Counted from the first letter of the stretch, positions 36,075 through 51,066 are shown. The stretch: DNA of 64,000 nucleotides from Progne subis subis (GCA_022316685.1 JAKJHU010000039.1:7001808-7065807); one strand, 5' to 3'. Numbers and translations: made by a program. Notes: generated by a model not told the origin, from the sequence alone.

Positions 36075-39000
36075 GCAAAGCCTCTACCTCTCTCAAGTGT
36101 TCAGAAGAGTTAACTGATGAAAAAAAAAATAGGATCATCTTTCTTAATTTTATTAACAAAACAAAAACATTCTATAGAAAGTGAATTCCAGTTTCAGATT
36201 TTTGTGTGACCGTTTCTTTAAAAATTAAAATTTTTAATTACAAATGCCATCATTCAAAGGAGTATTTTGCTGCTTGTTCTTGATCAATAATATTAAGCTG
36301 CAAACGTGAACCAAAAGTTTGGTATATACATCTAAAAACATGTATCTTTTCTTTGCATAGGAATAGTGTGCAAAAGACAGGGATTTCCTTTAAAGCCTTA
36401 AAGAGAAATTATGACTAAACTCACAAACATAGATGAATTACCAATCTACTTTCACTAGAACAATTGGGCCAACCTAACAGATTGCTTATTAATCAACAAG
36501 GGTAAACAAGGCAATACAATCTCATTTCAAGCAGAAGTTTTAATGCCTAAAAATATTTGTGTTCAAAATGTTATTCCCGATAAGCCTTCATTAGAAGGCA
36601 TCTTAAAATGATTAAGTACATTTGATTGTAAAGTACACTGAGTAATAAAGTAGCAGGTGGACATTTCATACAGATGTTCCACTTATTGATATAATGCATT
36701 CTATAACTATTTAAATTACCCTAACTCTATAATAGCTAGAATTCTATTACTTCTATAATGAGAGAACCCTGTACCTTTAATATTTCTGAATTTTAAATAA
36801 GGTGAATGACAAATTCCCAAACCACTATTTATGGCAAAATATGACCAGGAATTTTATTATTCTATTTATACCAGAGCTGCATTTTCACTTACGTTTTCAG
36901 AACTTGCCCTTATTTATTTTCCTAGAGTTCATTACTAGTTTCCTTCATAGTTCTTGATGTAACCACCATATCTGGCACATTTCCTTTCTGATGCTGTTCA
37001 TTAGCTTAATGTCAGATTAGGAAAAATACCAGCCAATCAAACCAGACCAAAAAGTCTATCTACTGTCAGGGTTCTTATTTTATATTTTATAACAGCTAGA
37101 CAATACAGGTTTTATGGAAGTGATGGTGAATTATATACCAATCACCGCCAAATTTATGTAGGTCTGCATTAACTTCATAGAAGTCAATATAGCTCAGAAT
37201 CTGGCCCCATAACATTAATTTACCTTGATCTATTTGATTAAGTCATCCCTTATAAATATTGGTCTTTTTTGATACAATGCCTTTTAATATGATGAGGTAA
37301 GGACAATTGCATTCATAAGCCATTATAGGGGACTTTAAGTGAGGCCTTTACATTGTGTTATCTGAAAGCAGAGCTACGGCATCCAAGTCATTTCTAATTT
37401 ATATCAATTTTACACCACCATAATAACAGTAGCTTTACTGAAGCTATTTCTGATTTACATGGCTGTGACAGTACAATTAGGCCTATGGCACTTTTGTTTC
37501 AATTTTATTACATGATATTATGGTTAATATTAAACAGGAGAAGAATGAAGTGCTTGTATCTAACAGTGTATTGAAATAGTTGGCTATAGAAACAATACTT
37601 TAAAACCCAGAGAACTTAATCATGTAAAGACATCTTTAAGCCCTATATAATAGCACTAGCAATAATGAATTTAAGCAGTATTAGGGTCTTGTATTCAGTG
37701 TCCTAAAGGGACACAATAATTGCCTATATCCCATGACATGATATATACTCTGTAGTGCTGTATATTCATCCAGATTTTGCTACTGTTAAAATGGCATTCT
37801 TGTATAAAAACCCATCAATACAGTAATTGCACATGCAAAGTATGTTTCCAGGATGACAGTTACTTTAATTACTTGGAAGGTACATTCTACATTGTGAATG
37901 TAGAAACTATAATTCATATTTGATAAAAGTAAATTAATTTAAAAAAGGAAATATGATCAGTATCTCTATTGAGCCTTGGGCCTTATGGTTTACAGCTGCT
38001 ATAGTAAGCTACTGGGCACTTGAAGGTTCAGAAAATCAGGATGTGATCTAACTGTACGCTGAGGTGCATCACTTAGGCTCACATAGTCTTCTATGTGCAG
38101 AAGATTTGCTGAAGTGTAGATTAAGAGATCGACATTTTCAATTTTGTCCCCTCATACTATCGTGTGTTCATTGAGTCGTGGTAAATGTAAACACAGTCCA
38201 AATCTTTACAAATGTGGGAGAAACATATTCACTTAAGACATTTGCGATGAGACTTAAATAAATTTATCTGACTTTTTTGCTGCAGGCTAAGAGTATACAC
38301 AGTAACTGCAGATGCTGTGTGTGAACTTGACTTTGTGTCTGAGTCATTTGCTTCACAACAGATATGCTGATAGCATTGAGGCATTAGTCATTAGAATGTT
38401 TTTATGGTCATGGCTTTGCATACTGAGGATTCCTGTCCATGCTGCTAGAATTTTGAAAAGTTATACTTCCCCTGCCTACTCCTATTTTCAGTGCTTTGAA
38501 GTTATCACCCGCCTAGCTAAAAAGGGCTAGCTGAAACTACTTTCACAGCTTGTTAATACCATGACTTAAATCATCTGGAAAAGTCCCTGCCGAGTCAAAT
38601 GACATCAAACACTCCTTCCAAGCCAAGGGCTAATGGCACTATCTATGGGGATGGAAGTGGCCATGATCTGAACAGAAGGTGCTTGGCTTAGCTGCGTGAC
38701 TCCTAAGTGAATGGCGTATGACCAGAAACATGTCTGCAGCTTTAGGCAGTGCCAGAGCATATGAAAGCCACAGAAAGGCTGAAAGTTGAGGAATGTTATA
38801 GCTCCTCAAGCCCCAATCAGTCTCCATCCCTTAGTCTTCCTGCAGCATGTCAGCACTTGAGCTGTGCTGCACCACCTGCTCTGCATGACTGAAAGACCTG
38901 TGTGGGAAGTCTTTCTCTCATAATAGGTAAGATGAGTTGGCCACTGAAACATGTTACATCAAGAATCTTGATCAGGTGTTTATTATTAACTATTTAAGAT

Positions 39001-41002
39001 TTTTGATTAATTCAGTGGGACTAATTGTGTTTAAAAGTAGTTTAAAAGTCATTGTAAAATTAGTTGAGTCGCCACATAATCAACACATTCACAACAGAGG
39101 TTACTGAGATGTTTTCATAGCGTCATTTATTATATATTGTTTGGAGAATTCATTTTTATGGGATGTGAAGTTTCTTGTTTTCACTCTACAAGTGGACTAA
39201 ATGTTCATGTAGAGATGGCCAGAGTTCGTAAAATAGTTGGACAATGACAAACAGTAACTTAAACAGATGGATTTTCTTTGTGCTTTCAGGTCTAGAAGAA
39301 ATGCCAAGTTATACTGAGATAAGTGCTGTTTCTGAGCTTCTGTTTATGCATGGGCAATACAGGCTCTTTTTAGGAACAAAAAAGAAGCTCAGCTGCAGAT
39401 AAATGACCAGATCTAAGAGGAAGTGTCTGTCTAACCTTGGGCTGTTAAAGGCTTACTCTTCCTCCTTGTTGCAAGATGTGGGTATGTGAGGGAGGGAATG
39501 ATACAGTTCTGATTGCACAGTTGTTCTTTGATGGAAGATAGATGTGCTGTTCTTTAGTACAACAATCACATGCAGAAATTAAGGCAGGATCTGAGAACAG
39601 AAGTCACTCTTCTGTGTACACCAATCAAACTACACCTCTTAGAATTTCTTGGCATTTTTATGCCTGATTTTTGGCTAGGGTAGCATTTCAGTTTTTAAAA
39701 AGGATAATGGAAAACTTTTAAGTATCACAACTAACAGAAATAATACATCAATAACAAGAAACAAGAAAGAGGAAACCAGGAAATCAAGAAAAAGAAAATA
39801 TGAAATGCTTGCAAAGATTGGGTAAAATGTAGTTTTTGGTGTTGTCTGTGAAATGGCAATGCCTGTTGGAACTTCTCAGGCTAATGCAATCTTACAGGAA
39901 AGATGATGAAAAATTTTTTGTTCTGAATGAAAATCAACAATTTCTCAAAGAAATATTAATAAGAGAGTAATTCCTTAAAATAAGAAAGCTAATTGACAAA
40001 GATAGAAAATGAATGATTGCTTGTCATTGTTTAGAAAAATACTGCCAAACCTGTGTTCTTTTGCTGATTTCAAGGTTAGAACAATTTGTCACCTAATATG
40101 GGAAATCTACTCAGTTGCATACTGTGTGACTTAATCTATATTGAAGCTAAATATTCTATAAGTATGCAGTGAAGTGCAAAAAACAGCAATTGAAAAATGA
40201 CATGATTAAATGGCACAACATGCAATCATTTGCTTTCAATTATATCAATGTATCTTCTTCATTTCAAGGAGGCAGGCAGAAATATTGTTTTTTAAATGCC
40301 TCTATTAAATTGGGCACCAATAATAAAATAGATGAGAGCCCTAATAAGCTCATTTGTGTAACATATATCACACACCACAAAACTATTCTCTCCAAACACG
40401 TTTGTTCATAGATCTGTCTCCCGGTTGTCACCAGTCTTGGCTATATTAAAAGATTTTAACAAAACTTGCAGACCATTCAGTGAAAAACCTTTGTACTTAA
40501 CCCTTGAGAGAAATTTAATGCTAATTATGGAAAAACTATTGATATAATATCTTTCCTGTCACATTTTATTATGATGACAGTCACAACAGAATCTGGGAAT
40601 GACATTTTTAGAAATATCATCTAATTGCAAGTCAGAAATACAGAATGACAGTTTAAAGTAGAATATCACTTCCTTCGAAATAGGGAACTGGTTCTCTTCA
40701 TTTAAAAGCCCCTACTTTTAATGGTATTACAACCACTAAATTGCTACACTGATCATATCTCTGTAACTCACTGCTTAGCAAAGTGTTATGATATTTCTCT
40801 TGCAAGAGAACTGTGTCTCTTTCTAGACATATTAAAAATGACAATGAACTCTTAGGAAAAAAGACTTCATTTTTGTACTAGCTTTAAGAATGTACATACG
40901 GGTTTGCATTCTACATATAAGCAAGTATTTAATGAATTTTTTTCATTATCTTTAAAAAGTTACATGGATATCTCTATTTATTTACAATAAATAATTGAAT
41001 TC

Positions 41003-41018
41003 AGTAGTAGTAGTAGTA
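41003..41018. repeat. (AGT)5 microsatellite
   Basis: Five copies of the AGT trinucleotide within an AT-rich stretch. Confidence 0.9.
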
Positions 41019-43213
41019 TATTAACATAATTGATTATTTATATGTCATTTTATTATTTAATACTTAAATTCATTAACTAGGTATATATATTCATATTAAG
41101 TAAAATATTTACTTTTAAATGGCATTCCCTTTTTTCTCTAGAAGTAAAATATATGCATTAAAAACAGTCACAATTCAGATTAGGTGGTTCTGGACCCATT
41201 CCATAAAAGATACTATTATATCTGTATGGCATTCTTTAACTTCTTTGTTCTATTCTTTATGCCTGTTTAAGTACTTCAAAATATTTGTTTGTGAGAATAC
41301 CATTCAATGGTCTGTTTTTGAGCTCACACTCCCATGTAACTCGTAATATGCAATATACTTCTCTTCATAAATTAAAAACACTATTAAAATTCCAGACGTA
41401 TAAAACAATATGAAGATTAAGTTACTAAAAAAGAAACTATAATAGCTTACAGATTGCTTGTATCATTACGAAAGCGCTGGTATCTATTACAGTGTCTCCC
41501 TGGAATAAAGAATGCACTTTTGGCAATAATCTGTTAAAAAAAGTGCCCATTATTGTTAAGATGCTCCTATCTTAACTCTAAACTAGTGTGCAATTACAGA
41601 AAAATAACTTTTAAAAATAAAAGAAAAATGGTATGGGACAAAAATAAATTTTCTCTACTGAAATACAACATATCTTTTCCAAGACTTATTTTTCTTGTGT
41701 TTCATACAGGGAATTAGATTAATTTTCAAACTGAAGTATTTTAGAGCTATATACAGCCTGCTTTGAAGTTGGGGTTAACTTAGTAACAGGGAATAAGCCG
41801 AGTCACTCAGATAGAGGAGCTAGAGGGGAATGGCAGGAGGATCCATTTTTCTAGTCTAGCATAGTGTTTATAAATGCCTTTGGTTCATGTCCTCTTCTCA
41901 TTTAATTTGAGAAATTATCTTTCCAGTGAAAAAGATTCAAAGGAGAAATATTACAGGAAGTGCCATAATTTTCCAGGGGTTTTTTTGCCCTCAAAAAATG
42001 CTAAGATAAAAGTAGGCTAAGCATCAGACAGGTAGGATAAACATCAGTGTTGAGTTTTGCTTTTGTAGTGAATCCTGAACCACACTGATCAAAAATATGT
42101 TTGCCTATAATGGACATAATAAATTTGAAATTTTTGTTATATCACCACACTGAGTAGAATTTCAAGTGACGTGTAGAAATTCAAGAGAGTAAACAAATTC
42201 AGGTATAGGTGGAAACTTTTTTAAAAAATCATGTAAGGCATCATTTAGGTTCAACTTGACTTCCAATCTTTGAAATTCACTTAGAATTACATCTTAAAAG
42301 AAATCCAGATGTTCCTCCACATAGATCACACATTAGATGCCAAGAAACCCCTTCAATTACCTAAAAACTTTAGGTATGAATTTCAGGAATTTTTAGTGAA
42401 CAGTTAAAACTGTTAAAATTTTGTATTCTATCTTGAAGCTATATTGGGCTTTAAAGGAAAAGTGTCCTTGCATGGATGTACATCAATACCTGTAACTCTC
42501 AAGCTGAGGTTCAGATGTTAATATTGTACTTTCTTAATCTCGTTCCCTCATAGGGAACTAGTGGTGATAGACATGTATTTTTGCTGTCCTTGTGAAATGG
42601 GCCCAGTATATTCCAAAAAAATAGTGAGAGTTTATCCTATTCTGAATTACAGAAAAACATGTCCTGCAGTGTATAGGTATTACCTTTTATATGGGAAAGC
42701 AGTGAACATAAAATAGACTGGGCTATTCTTTTGGAGACTTCAGAACAGGAAAGGAAAAATAAACACATGAAATAAGTAAGGAAAAAGAGATTTCCTTTGG
42801 CTTTTTTCTTATGTCAATGAAGTAAATTTTCCTGGATACAAAAACATACAGGTTGAGCTGTGCCAGGGTAAACTGAGGAAAAGAAATTTTGATGTTTTCA
42901 TGTCTACCTGTATACACACAGGGATAACAAACAGACTTTTCCAGAAATTGTATTCTTCATCTTATTTCCAAACAGCAGTGCATCCTCAGAATGCCTTTTT
43001 TTTTGGCCTTACCTAAAGCATAAATATACAGACAAACCCACAGTTTTTGGTTTCAGTTTGAGACAAAACTAAGAGTTCCCAACAAGAGAAGCTACCTACA
43101 GCAGAATCAACCAAAGCCAGGCAGCACTGTGATGACGTACCCCTCTCAGATGTAGGGTAGCTCTACCTCAGTACCTAACTTAGTAAATAAGATTAAGGCA
43201 AGTGATCACACTG

Positions 43214-43553
43214 ACTAGGGAAGTAGTTGTCCCTCTTGACACTGGTGAGGCTGCATCTCAAGTCCTGTGTCCCTCAAGTTCTGGTTGCCTTACTCCAAGA
43301 AAGACATTGGGGTGCTGGAGCATGTCCAAAGAAGGGCAACAGAGCTGGTGAAGGGTCTGGAAGGCAAATCATATGAGGAGTGGTTGAATGAGCTGGAACT
43401 GTTCAGCCTGAAGGAAAGGAGGCTCAGAGTGTCTCTCTATAAAACAAGGAACCTAGTGCCATGGTTTAGTTGACATGGTGGTACTCATTTGAAGGCTGGA
43501 CTCGATGGCCATGGAGGTCTTTTCCAAAATTTATGATTCTATGATTCTGTAAG
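43214..43553 (+). mobile_element. CR1 LINE 3' fragment with end of the reverse-transcriptase ORF
   Basis: The plus strand encodes the familiar C-terminal CR1 ORF2 segment: [20 protein letters not shown], followed by [20 protein letters not shown] (43300-43425). The CR1 3' tail follows, with ggctggactcgatggccatgg, aggtcttttccaa and then attctatgattct. Between the coding part and the tail much of the usual sequence is missing, so the copy is both 5' truncated and internally deleted. It cannot move by itself. It is the best preserved CR1 in the window and supports an avian origin. Confidence 0.95.
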
Positions 43554-44261
43554 TACATTAAGTTTTAAGTGAATTCTAACTTGCCTCTTGTACAAGTTAG
43601 ACGGGCATAACTGACATATACAGTTTAGTCCCAGGGCTACAAGAATGTTGAAATTAAAGGGAAGGACAGAAGCAGGTGATTTGGTCAAAGTGAACTGTGA
43701 ATGGCAGTCAAAAAGCTAAGGTTTATCAAAAATCAACTGTCTGGCTACGGTGACTGTTTGTCTGTGATGGTCTTAGAGACAGAGGTACTCATATTATGAG
43801 TATGTGCTTTCAAGTGCCATTCTTCCGCTGCCTGGACAGTAGGTTTGGGGTGAGAAAACTAGACAGGATGAAAGCAAAGGGGCCATGAAAGAGGCCTTCA
43901 CTTCTTCCTTCACTAATGCTCAGAAGACAGTGAGGTTCCTCTTATTGTGACCAAAACATGAAAATAAGCATCAATGTATTAAAGGGAAAGACGGTTCCAT
44001 AAGAATGACATAACACCATAAGCCATTGACAAAATGCACAGAAAATCCATTAGATTAGGGGCCAGGCCTTCAGTTTTACTCTGAGGAGAGGAAAGGCAGC
44101 TCTTGCCTAAGAGAACAGTAAAGGAGTCATCCTTTCAAGGACAGGAATCCACATACTATTTTTTCCACATTGACTTTATGCAGCAAGCATAATCTAAGCC
44201 ACTCTCCTGTCCCTAGAAATACGGTACCAGTCTACAAATCTCATTCCTGACTGACATCTTA

Positions 44262-44312
44262 TACTTGTGATACATAATTTGTGATACGGACTTGTGATAC
44301 ATACTTGTGATA
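44262..44312 (+). repeat. Short tandem repeat, cttgtgatacata unit
   Basis: Four imperfect copies of a 12-14 bp unit containing ttgtgata follow one another. A recent slippage product in intronic DNA; no function suggested. Confidence 0.85.
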
Positions 44313-46859
44313 AGGACTGGGATAAATACTAAGGAATGTATATTGAAGACCTGTTCTTTTACGCTCATATTCTTACTCATACTAAATTACACTTTACTCT
44401 GTAAACTATTCTACTAAAACCAATGGATTTCCTGGCAGTATGAAATTATTTTCAGTGTAAGTAAAGTTACTAATACAGTCCATAATAATACTCCCTATTG
44501 GGACTATGAACTTCTAACTTACATACAAAGACAAAACTTGGGAAAACTGTCCAGTATGAAACCAAAATTAGGTAACAGTCTGCTAGATCAATGATCCACC
44601 AATTAAAGAAAAACCTCATTAGTAGGATTTAATGGCTCCAGAGACACTGTTCAATCAATAATCTACTAATATTGGATAGATTTGTACCTGAAAATGCAAT
44701 GCTTTGACTCCAAAGGGGCAGTTACATACAATCAAATAAATTGTCCAATCACATGGAGTAGTACAAAGTGAACCTTGATGGAGACAGTGAAGTGAATTTT
44801 TTGTTATCTCTCTTATATTCCCAATCCATGCTGTACTTGTTTTTCTACATGTTATCAGTAACAAAGGTAAAGCTTTGAGGCCAACCAAATAACCAACCCT
44901 CTCTGCTAATTAGTGCAAGTCTGTCCTGGCTTATTTTTAGGGGAAATATTTATTTCTCATTTTCTTTTGTCATTTTCTGTTTTCTTCTCATTTTCCTTTT
45001 CCAGGTTGATAGTAACAGAAGAGACTAATTCTGGTTTTGTAGTAAATAGGTCTTCAAGGCAATTAGCAGAACAATAAGCAGTCTCATTTTCCAAGAGTCA
45101 TTTGGATGGATCAAAAGAGAAAAAAATCAATTATATCTTCAATCATAATGAAAATAATAAGTGATAGAACTGAGAACTCTCCAAAGAAGACATTTTCTAC
45201 TTCTACACATATGACTCTTCAAGAGGCCATGACTGAGAGGGAGAAATATAGCTCAAATTCTGTTGGTATCATAGACATGAAAGTCTTGGGAAGGTAACTG
45301 TAGGCCCTTTGTCACTACAAAGTTGAAAATTTTACTTTGTGATGGCCAGTTTGGAACAGCTTTCTCTGTAAGCCAGTGTCTTTTGTTTTGCTCAAATTGA
45401 GTGAGACCTCAAGTCTCTCAAGCTACCCATGACAAGAGAATTAAAAATTGATCCTCTCAGTACAGTAAGAAAGACAAGGACAATGGCTTGATTGCCTCCT
45501 CACCAATTCCAGTTAACAAAATGGTTGAAATGAGCACCCTATTGCACACCCAGGAGGACTGAAAGAGAAATTTGGGCTTAACCTTTCTGGAAAAGAAATA
45601 AGCCTGCAATTAGTGTAGAAGAACCTCACAGATATAAGTAAACCATTCTAAGTTGGAATTGCAATTGTCTCATCCCCAAATCCCTCTGTCCTAATGATAC
45701 TCCTGATGTTTTCTTAACTGGGATTCATCTGAACTAATGGAGAATGTGAGTCTGAGCTAGTAATTTAGAAGAAGGTATTCTAAGGTACAGTACTTCTTAC
45801 TCTATAGCTTACATTTTAGATTTTTTGGTTTGGGATGCCTAAACTAGAATGGATTAATTGCATCCCAAAAGTACTTTTCTCCCTTCCAATTATTAGAAAA
45901 GAAACTCAGAGGAGATATCTGCCCTGTAGCTAGTCTGTTTTAAAATGCCTCTACCTATGCTGTTTTGTGGGGCAATCATATTGGTGTATCAGGAATGAAG
46001 GGGACAGTACATAAAATAGACCTAAAAAGTAAGCAAAATATGAATTTGTAGCCTAAAAGTAGCCACTAGGTTATTCTCTGTCCATAGCAATCAGTATATT
46101 GCTGTGTCTGAGCTCTGCTGAGCTCAGTTCTTCCTGCTACTGGAGAAACCTTCATCCCACACCCCAATCTTAGTCCAGAGCCCTTCTGTCTCTTTATTTC
46201 TCCCAGCAAAGGAAGCACTTGGTGAGGAAAAAATGGTTTAGACAACTAGATATTCTTCAAGATTAATTTTGATGTTTTGATTAATCAGAAAGTAAGTAAC
46301 AATGTAAAAAACCAGAGGATTTATCCTTCAGGATTCACAGCCAACATGAGATGATGGAATGACAGCTGCTATCTCAGCAGAGTATTTATTCTTAAATGGG
46401 AATTCGATGTCATATCAGTGTTTAAATAGGGAGAACTTAAATTGGGAGAGCTTATTGAAACATAAAGAGAACTTTTTTTTTTTTCAGTGAGTAATAAGTA
46501 TATAAAATCAAAATCTGAGGTACATTAAATATCTAAGTGTTCTGTGTTTTTCTGTATTTGCATATATACAGAGTATTGTGCATTGATATTTTAGTATATG
46601 AAACCAAATTAGAGATATAACTATGTGTTGTATTAGGGCCAAAAGATATGTATGTAAAGCTGCTTTACTATAAAGATGTGGCTTCCCATTTCAGTAGTCC
46701 ACAGAAGTGCTCCTTTGGGAGGGTGGGTCATGGAAATTCAGTCTGAATTCACTTCAAACCTTTGTAAGGGGCATCAGGCTACATTTAACTTTGGAATCCT
46801 ACCTGGGTTTGTACAATTTAGTACTGCATGCCTTTCTGTTTGCTCAAATTTAATAAAAG

Positions 46860-46876
46860 AAAAAAAAAAAAAAAAA
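46860..46876. repeat. Poly-A run (17), preceded by AATAAA
   Basis: A plus-strand AATAAA (46852-46857) lies directly before 17 A and then gggt. This arrangement resembles the end of a retroposed transcript, but the upstream 200 bp (46650-46850) is not recognisable as a known gene or element, so a processed pseudogene is only a possibility. Confidence 0.6.
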
Positions 46877-49800
46877 GGGTAAATACTTCTTCATCTTTGA
46901 AAAGTTTGAAGATTAAACCCAACTTGCCAACTTGAATTCTTTTGGACTTTCTGTGAGAGACTGTTTTGCATAGTTTTGTTACATGCATATTGAAATAAGC
47001 AATTCCTGCCACCTGTAAGAACAACCAGCATTTTCTTTAATTTCTAAGTCTCCAAACCTTTATTCAGCATTAATAGTTTTACTTCATTTTGGCCATAATC
47101 TTACATGCTCCCAAATTCACTTGTGTTTTATTTGACTGAAGTACATTTAACTGATTTTTTTTGTATGACATGCAGTGCTGACTCTTCTATAAACTTTTCA
47201 ATAAATATAAAAATCATCATAAGACATATTGACCATTAATTACCAATGCAACCTCTATTATTTAATCAGAAAGTTCAATTGCCTTAGGGATTGTAGAAAT
47301 AAGAAATATTGCTGAGAAATACTTCTTTTTTTAAATGACACTACATCATCTGGTATGCTCAAATCATAAATGTAGTGGAAGATGAAAACTAGCAGTTCTG
47401 AGTGGGTCTAGTCATTTGAAATAGTTACAAGCATCACATAATTTACACTGTTAACAAAGCAAGCAAAAATAGCAACAAATAATACAAGCTGTGGAATTCA
47501 ATAAACCGTTGACTTTTAGAAGTTTCAAATGAGAAGAAATTTTCAACATGTTTTGTATGGTTAAGTAGTCTGATGGATATATTGATTAAAGACAATGAAA
47601 ACCACAAGCTTTCAGTACTGCTGAAAACTGGGACTATTTTTTAAAGGCACAAATAAAGATTTAATAGACAGGTATGACTCTATATAGCATGTTGCTTATT
47701 GCTTCAAATAAAACCAGATCAGAAAATGACATGAAATGCAACATTATTTTTGCCAAACAAAATTTAGCAGACAATCTCTGCTAAAATCCTGTCCTGAAGA
47801 GGAAAATCTTGTCCCCCATCCAAATTTGGAGGAGAAAGAGAACAGGTTCCTTTCCAAATCTTGCTACTGAAAACACTAAAGGCTTTCCCAGTTGTACATG
47901 ATTTTGAGACAGAGAGCTACTCAAAAGTCTAAGCTTATTCTCGAGTAGCTGGTCTGTGAGCCAAAGCCAAAACAACTTTTTGAAGCTGATCATTTCTCTA
48001 TATAAAACACTTAAAGTCTTGAGTTTTATTGCAAGTGACAGAAATATATGACTAATTATTTAGGCTTCCTTGCTGCTTTTCGAGGACACTTTGCAGAGAA
48101 AAAGCATGCTTTTTGAAGTCCCAGACACATAAAAGAAATGTGGCAGACCAGTTCTACTGACAAGCTAAGGGGCACATAAAATTCTGGCTAGAACTTAATC
48201 AAATGAAACTTAGTAAAACTTCCATGAAAGAATGCAAACTCTTTTTATTATTGCTTCTCATTCTTTGCAGCTCCAAGTCTCTCCTGACCCACAAAATAGC
48301 TGTACATTGTTAGTTTAGGAAATCAGTTGTGCCAATTATTAGTCTCATTATATCTGGTACTTCAGGGGCTAGAATTATGCGTTTACCTGAGAATCTTGTG
48401 TTTCATTAAAAAAGTAAGATTCTGGTTCTTGCCCTCACCGTTTTCTGTGGAAAGCTAGAAAACATGAACTCAAGGGACTTAAAGAGGAAAAAAAAGCATG
48501 AATAAATAAAATAAATATATGTTTGTAGCTATGATGAGCTCAAGAATTTGAAGTTTGCTTGTTTTTTTTATTTTTATTTTCTTAGTCTACATTTGTGTTG
48601 CAACAGAAGAAATAACAGGAGTCAGACACCCAGGCTTCCCCCTTTACACAGCTTAGGCTACACTTCACTTTCTGTGAAAATCTTGAAAAGTGATTTAATC
48701 TCCATGTATTTTATTTCCCTCATTTCTAAAAAGGGGATGATAATAATACCTACCTTAAATGTTTAGTAGGTCTTAGTTCAGTAATGTTTGCGCAGCATGT
48801 AGAGCTCCTTGACTGGACAGTTCTATAGAAATTCTGAGTATTATTATTACACAGGAGTATTCCAAAAGAAAATAATGTAGTAGTGAATTCTTTAATAAAA
48901 AGAATACTCAAATTTATATGCTGTGATTTTCTACAAAAAAGACTCTTCTACAAAAAAAAGTCTAAATAGTTTCCTACTAGTGAATTTAACAACTACTCCT
49001 CCTGCCACACTGCTCTTATCTTGGGTCCCAGCTGCATGTGAATTACACATTCGATTTGTCCTACAATTGCTAAATGGAAGGAAAACACCTCAAAAATGGA
49101 ATAACTTTTTCCTAAGGCATAAGTCTAATTTAAAGCATAACATTATAGAATGAAAATCAACGGCATTGTTGAGTTTATTTTATTAAAAGTGTTTCCCTGT
49201 GTACACTGGCTGTGTGCATTGGGATGGTACATCACAGTAAATTTCCATTAAGAAACAATGATTCACTTACCACAGTGAAAACAGTAATAAGGTTAAACTC
49301 TTAAGTTAAGTGGAAAGTAAGTCAAACTAAACCCCAGCAGGTTTTCTACTAGTGGCGTAGCTAATGTTTTTGAAAATGTTCTAAATGTTCTTTCTCAAAT
49401 ATATGTATTATACATTGCAGTATTGTTAATTATATCCATTTTCTCTGTTATATACTTCCCCAGGAGATCAGTGAAGAATGCAAAACTGACTTATAGTGGA
49501 TTTCAGATTTAATGAGACAAAGATGGTTCAATATATACGACAAAATGATGTGCTCTCACCATATATGATAGGTAATTATTTTTATACTATAATGGCTACC
49601 ATTTTGAAAATAATTAATGTATTATTTGTGTAATTATTAGATAATCAACCGAGTAAGGAAATACTACGGCTACATCATGGTGGGTGATACCATAATGTTT
49701 AAATCTCTAGAGCTTTTGGCATGATATCACGTCATATATGTATAAAAACATTTATGCACAAAATATATAAGATTGGTGTGGTATTTCTGTGTGTATATAT

Positions 49801-50984
49801 ATATATGAATATAAAAAAACAGATTTAAAAAAAGCTTGCCTGAAATTAGATTTTTAAATACATAGTTCTGCACCTAAATAAATGCCATCACCTACAGAAA
49901 TGAAAATGTCCAGCATTGTCTATGGCAAATATGCATCTATTGCTGTGAAGTTCTGCAGGTCTATCAACAGTCCTTCCTAATTGCTTTCTTTGACATTTGC
50001 TAATAGATCAAAGAGAATCACCATGATTTTTTTTCCCCCATTAGCAGAAGACTGCAAATCATTTAAAAAATATTATTGGTGTCATAAGAAAACTTAAAAT
50101 TGCTTTCAAATGGACAAGTTCATGAACCTGAAAACCACTGACTATCAACATTGACATACCCTCCATCATGGTTGGAAAATGAAGAGTTAAAAAATTACTA
50201 AATGGGAAGAAAATAATACTTTGGCTGTTGTTTTCTTGAGTGCTTGTATAATAAAAAAAATTACATTTAGAAGTGTTAGCAACATACTCCTTGAGGTGCA
50301 TATTTAAGAAATTGTCCATCACCTTGAGAGCGCTGTTGCCCTAGACGCCCTGGTGTACCAGTGGAAGAGAAAAAAACCTCTTTACCTCTAAAGCTCAACA
50401 ATGACTTGTGAGTCCTTTCTTATTCTTTGGTCAAAGATCACTTGCAGAGTAAAGTGACCTGTAATGATCACTCGGGTGAGGGTTTATTTCGAAACTATGA
50501 ACAGAAGAAAATTGCACAGTTCTACCAAGTGTTTGCTAAATTAGCCCTCTTTCCTGAATGTTACCACTACTTACGGGGAATGGAACAAAACATGCAACCT
50601 CCACTAAGTCTGTTGGAAAGCTCAACACTGGCCTTCGGATGAAAGGGGTTACCATCTGAATAAAGCATTGTGACTACAGTCTTTTCCCTCTTTTCTATAA
50701 ATCTTCGGACTTAGGCTTAGGTTGTGGCCTAGATTAATGCAAATCTTATAGTGTATATGTCTTTTCCACATATCTAGTCACCACAACCTTGAACATTTTC
50801 TCATGTATGTTAAATTTAGCTCACTGTAATTGCTACCTCAGATAGGCTGTTCTTGACTCATAGCTGCAGAGATACAGGTTATTAAACTGATGATCACACA
50901 AGACCTTAATTACCCTATGCAGAGAGTGAAATTCAGAGTGAAGCTTTTTGTGACAAAATTCAGCTGCTTTTTTTTTTGCCCCTC

Positions 50985-51066
50985 CCCATTTCAGAGGGTT
51001 TGGAAATAGATCATCTTTAGGGTCTCCTACAACCCAAACCACTCTAAGACTATATGTTTTACAGTG
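50985..51066 (+). mobile_element. CR1 LINE 3' end fragment
   Basis: The block atagatcatctttagggtct, ctacaacccaaaccactcta and the following gactatatg match the CR1 3' tail with mutations. Only about 80 bp remains. It lies some 280 bp inside the intron that follows the exon at 51571-51347. Confidence 0.8.

Noticed and set aside
35813..36184. 123-codon plus-strand frame with a polylysine stretch
   Set aside because: The lysines come from an A22 run in an AKAP6 intron; no conserved motif.
43267..43473. 68-codon frame as a possible gene
   Set aside because: It is the residual C-terminal part of the CR1 reverse-transcriptase ORF, truncated and without a start.
44262..44312. CRISPR-like spaced repeats
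   Set aside because: The units are directly adjacent, without unique spacers, in a vertebrate intron; simple tandem repeat.
46650..46876. Processed pseudogene ending in AATAAA plus poly-A
   Set aside because: The upstream sequence has no recognisable coding match and no target-site duplication that I could identify.
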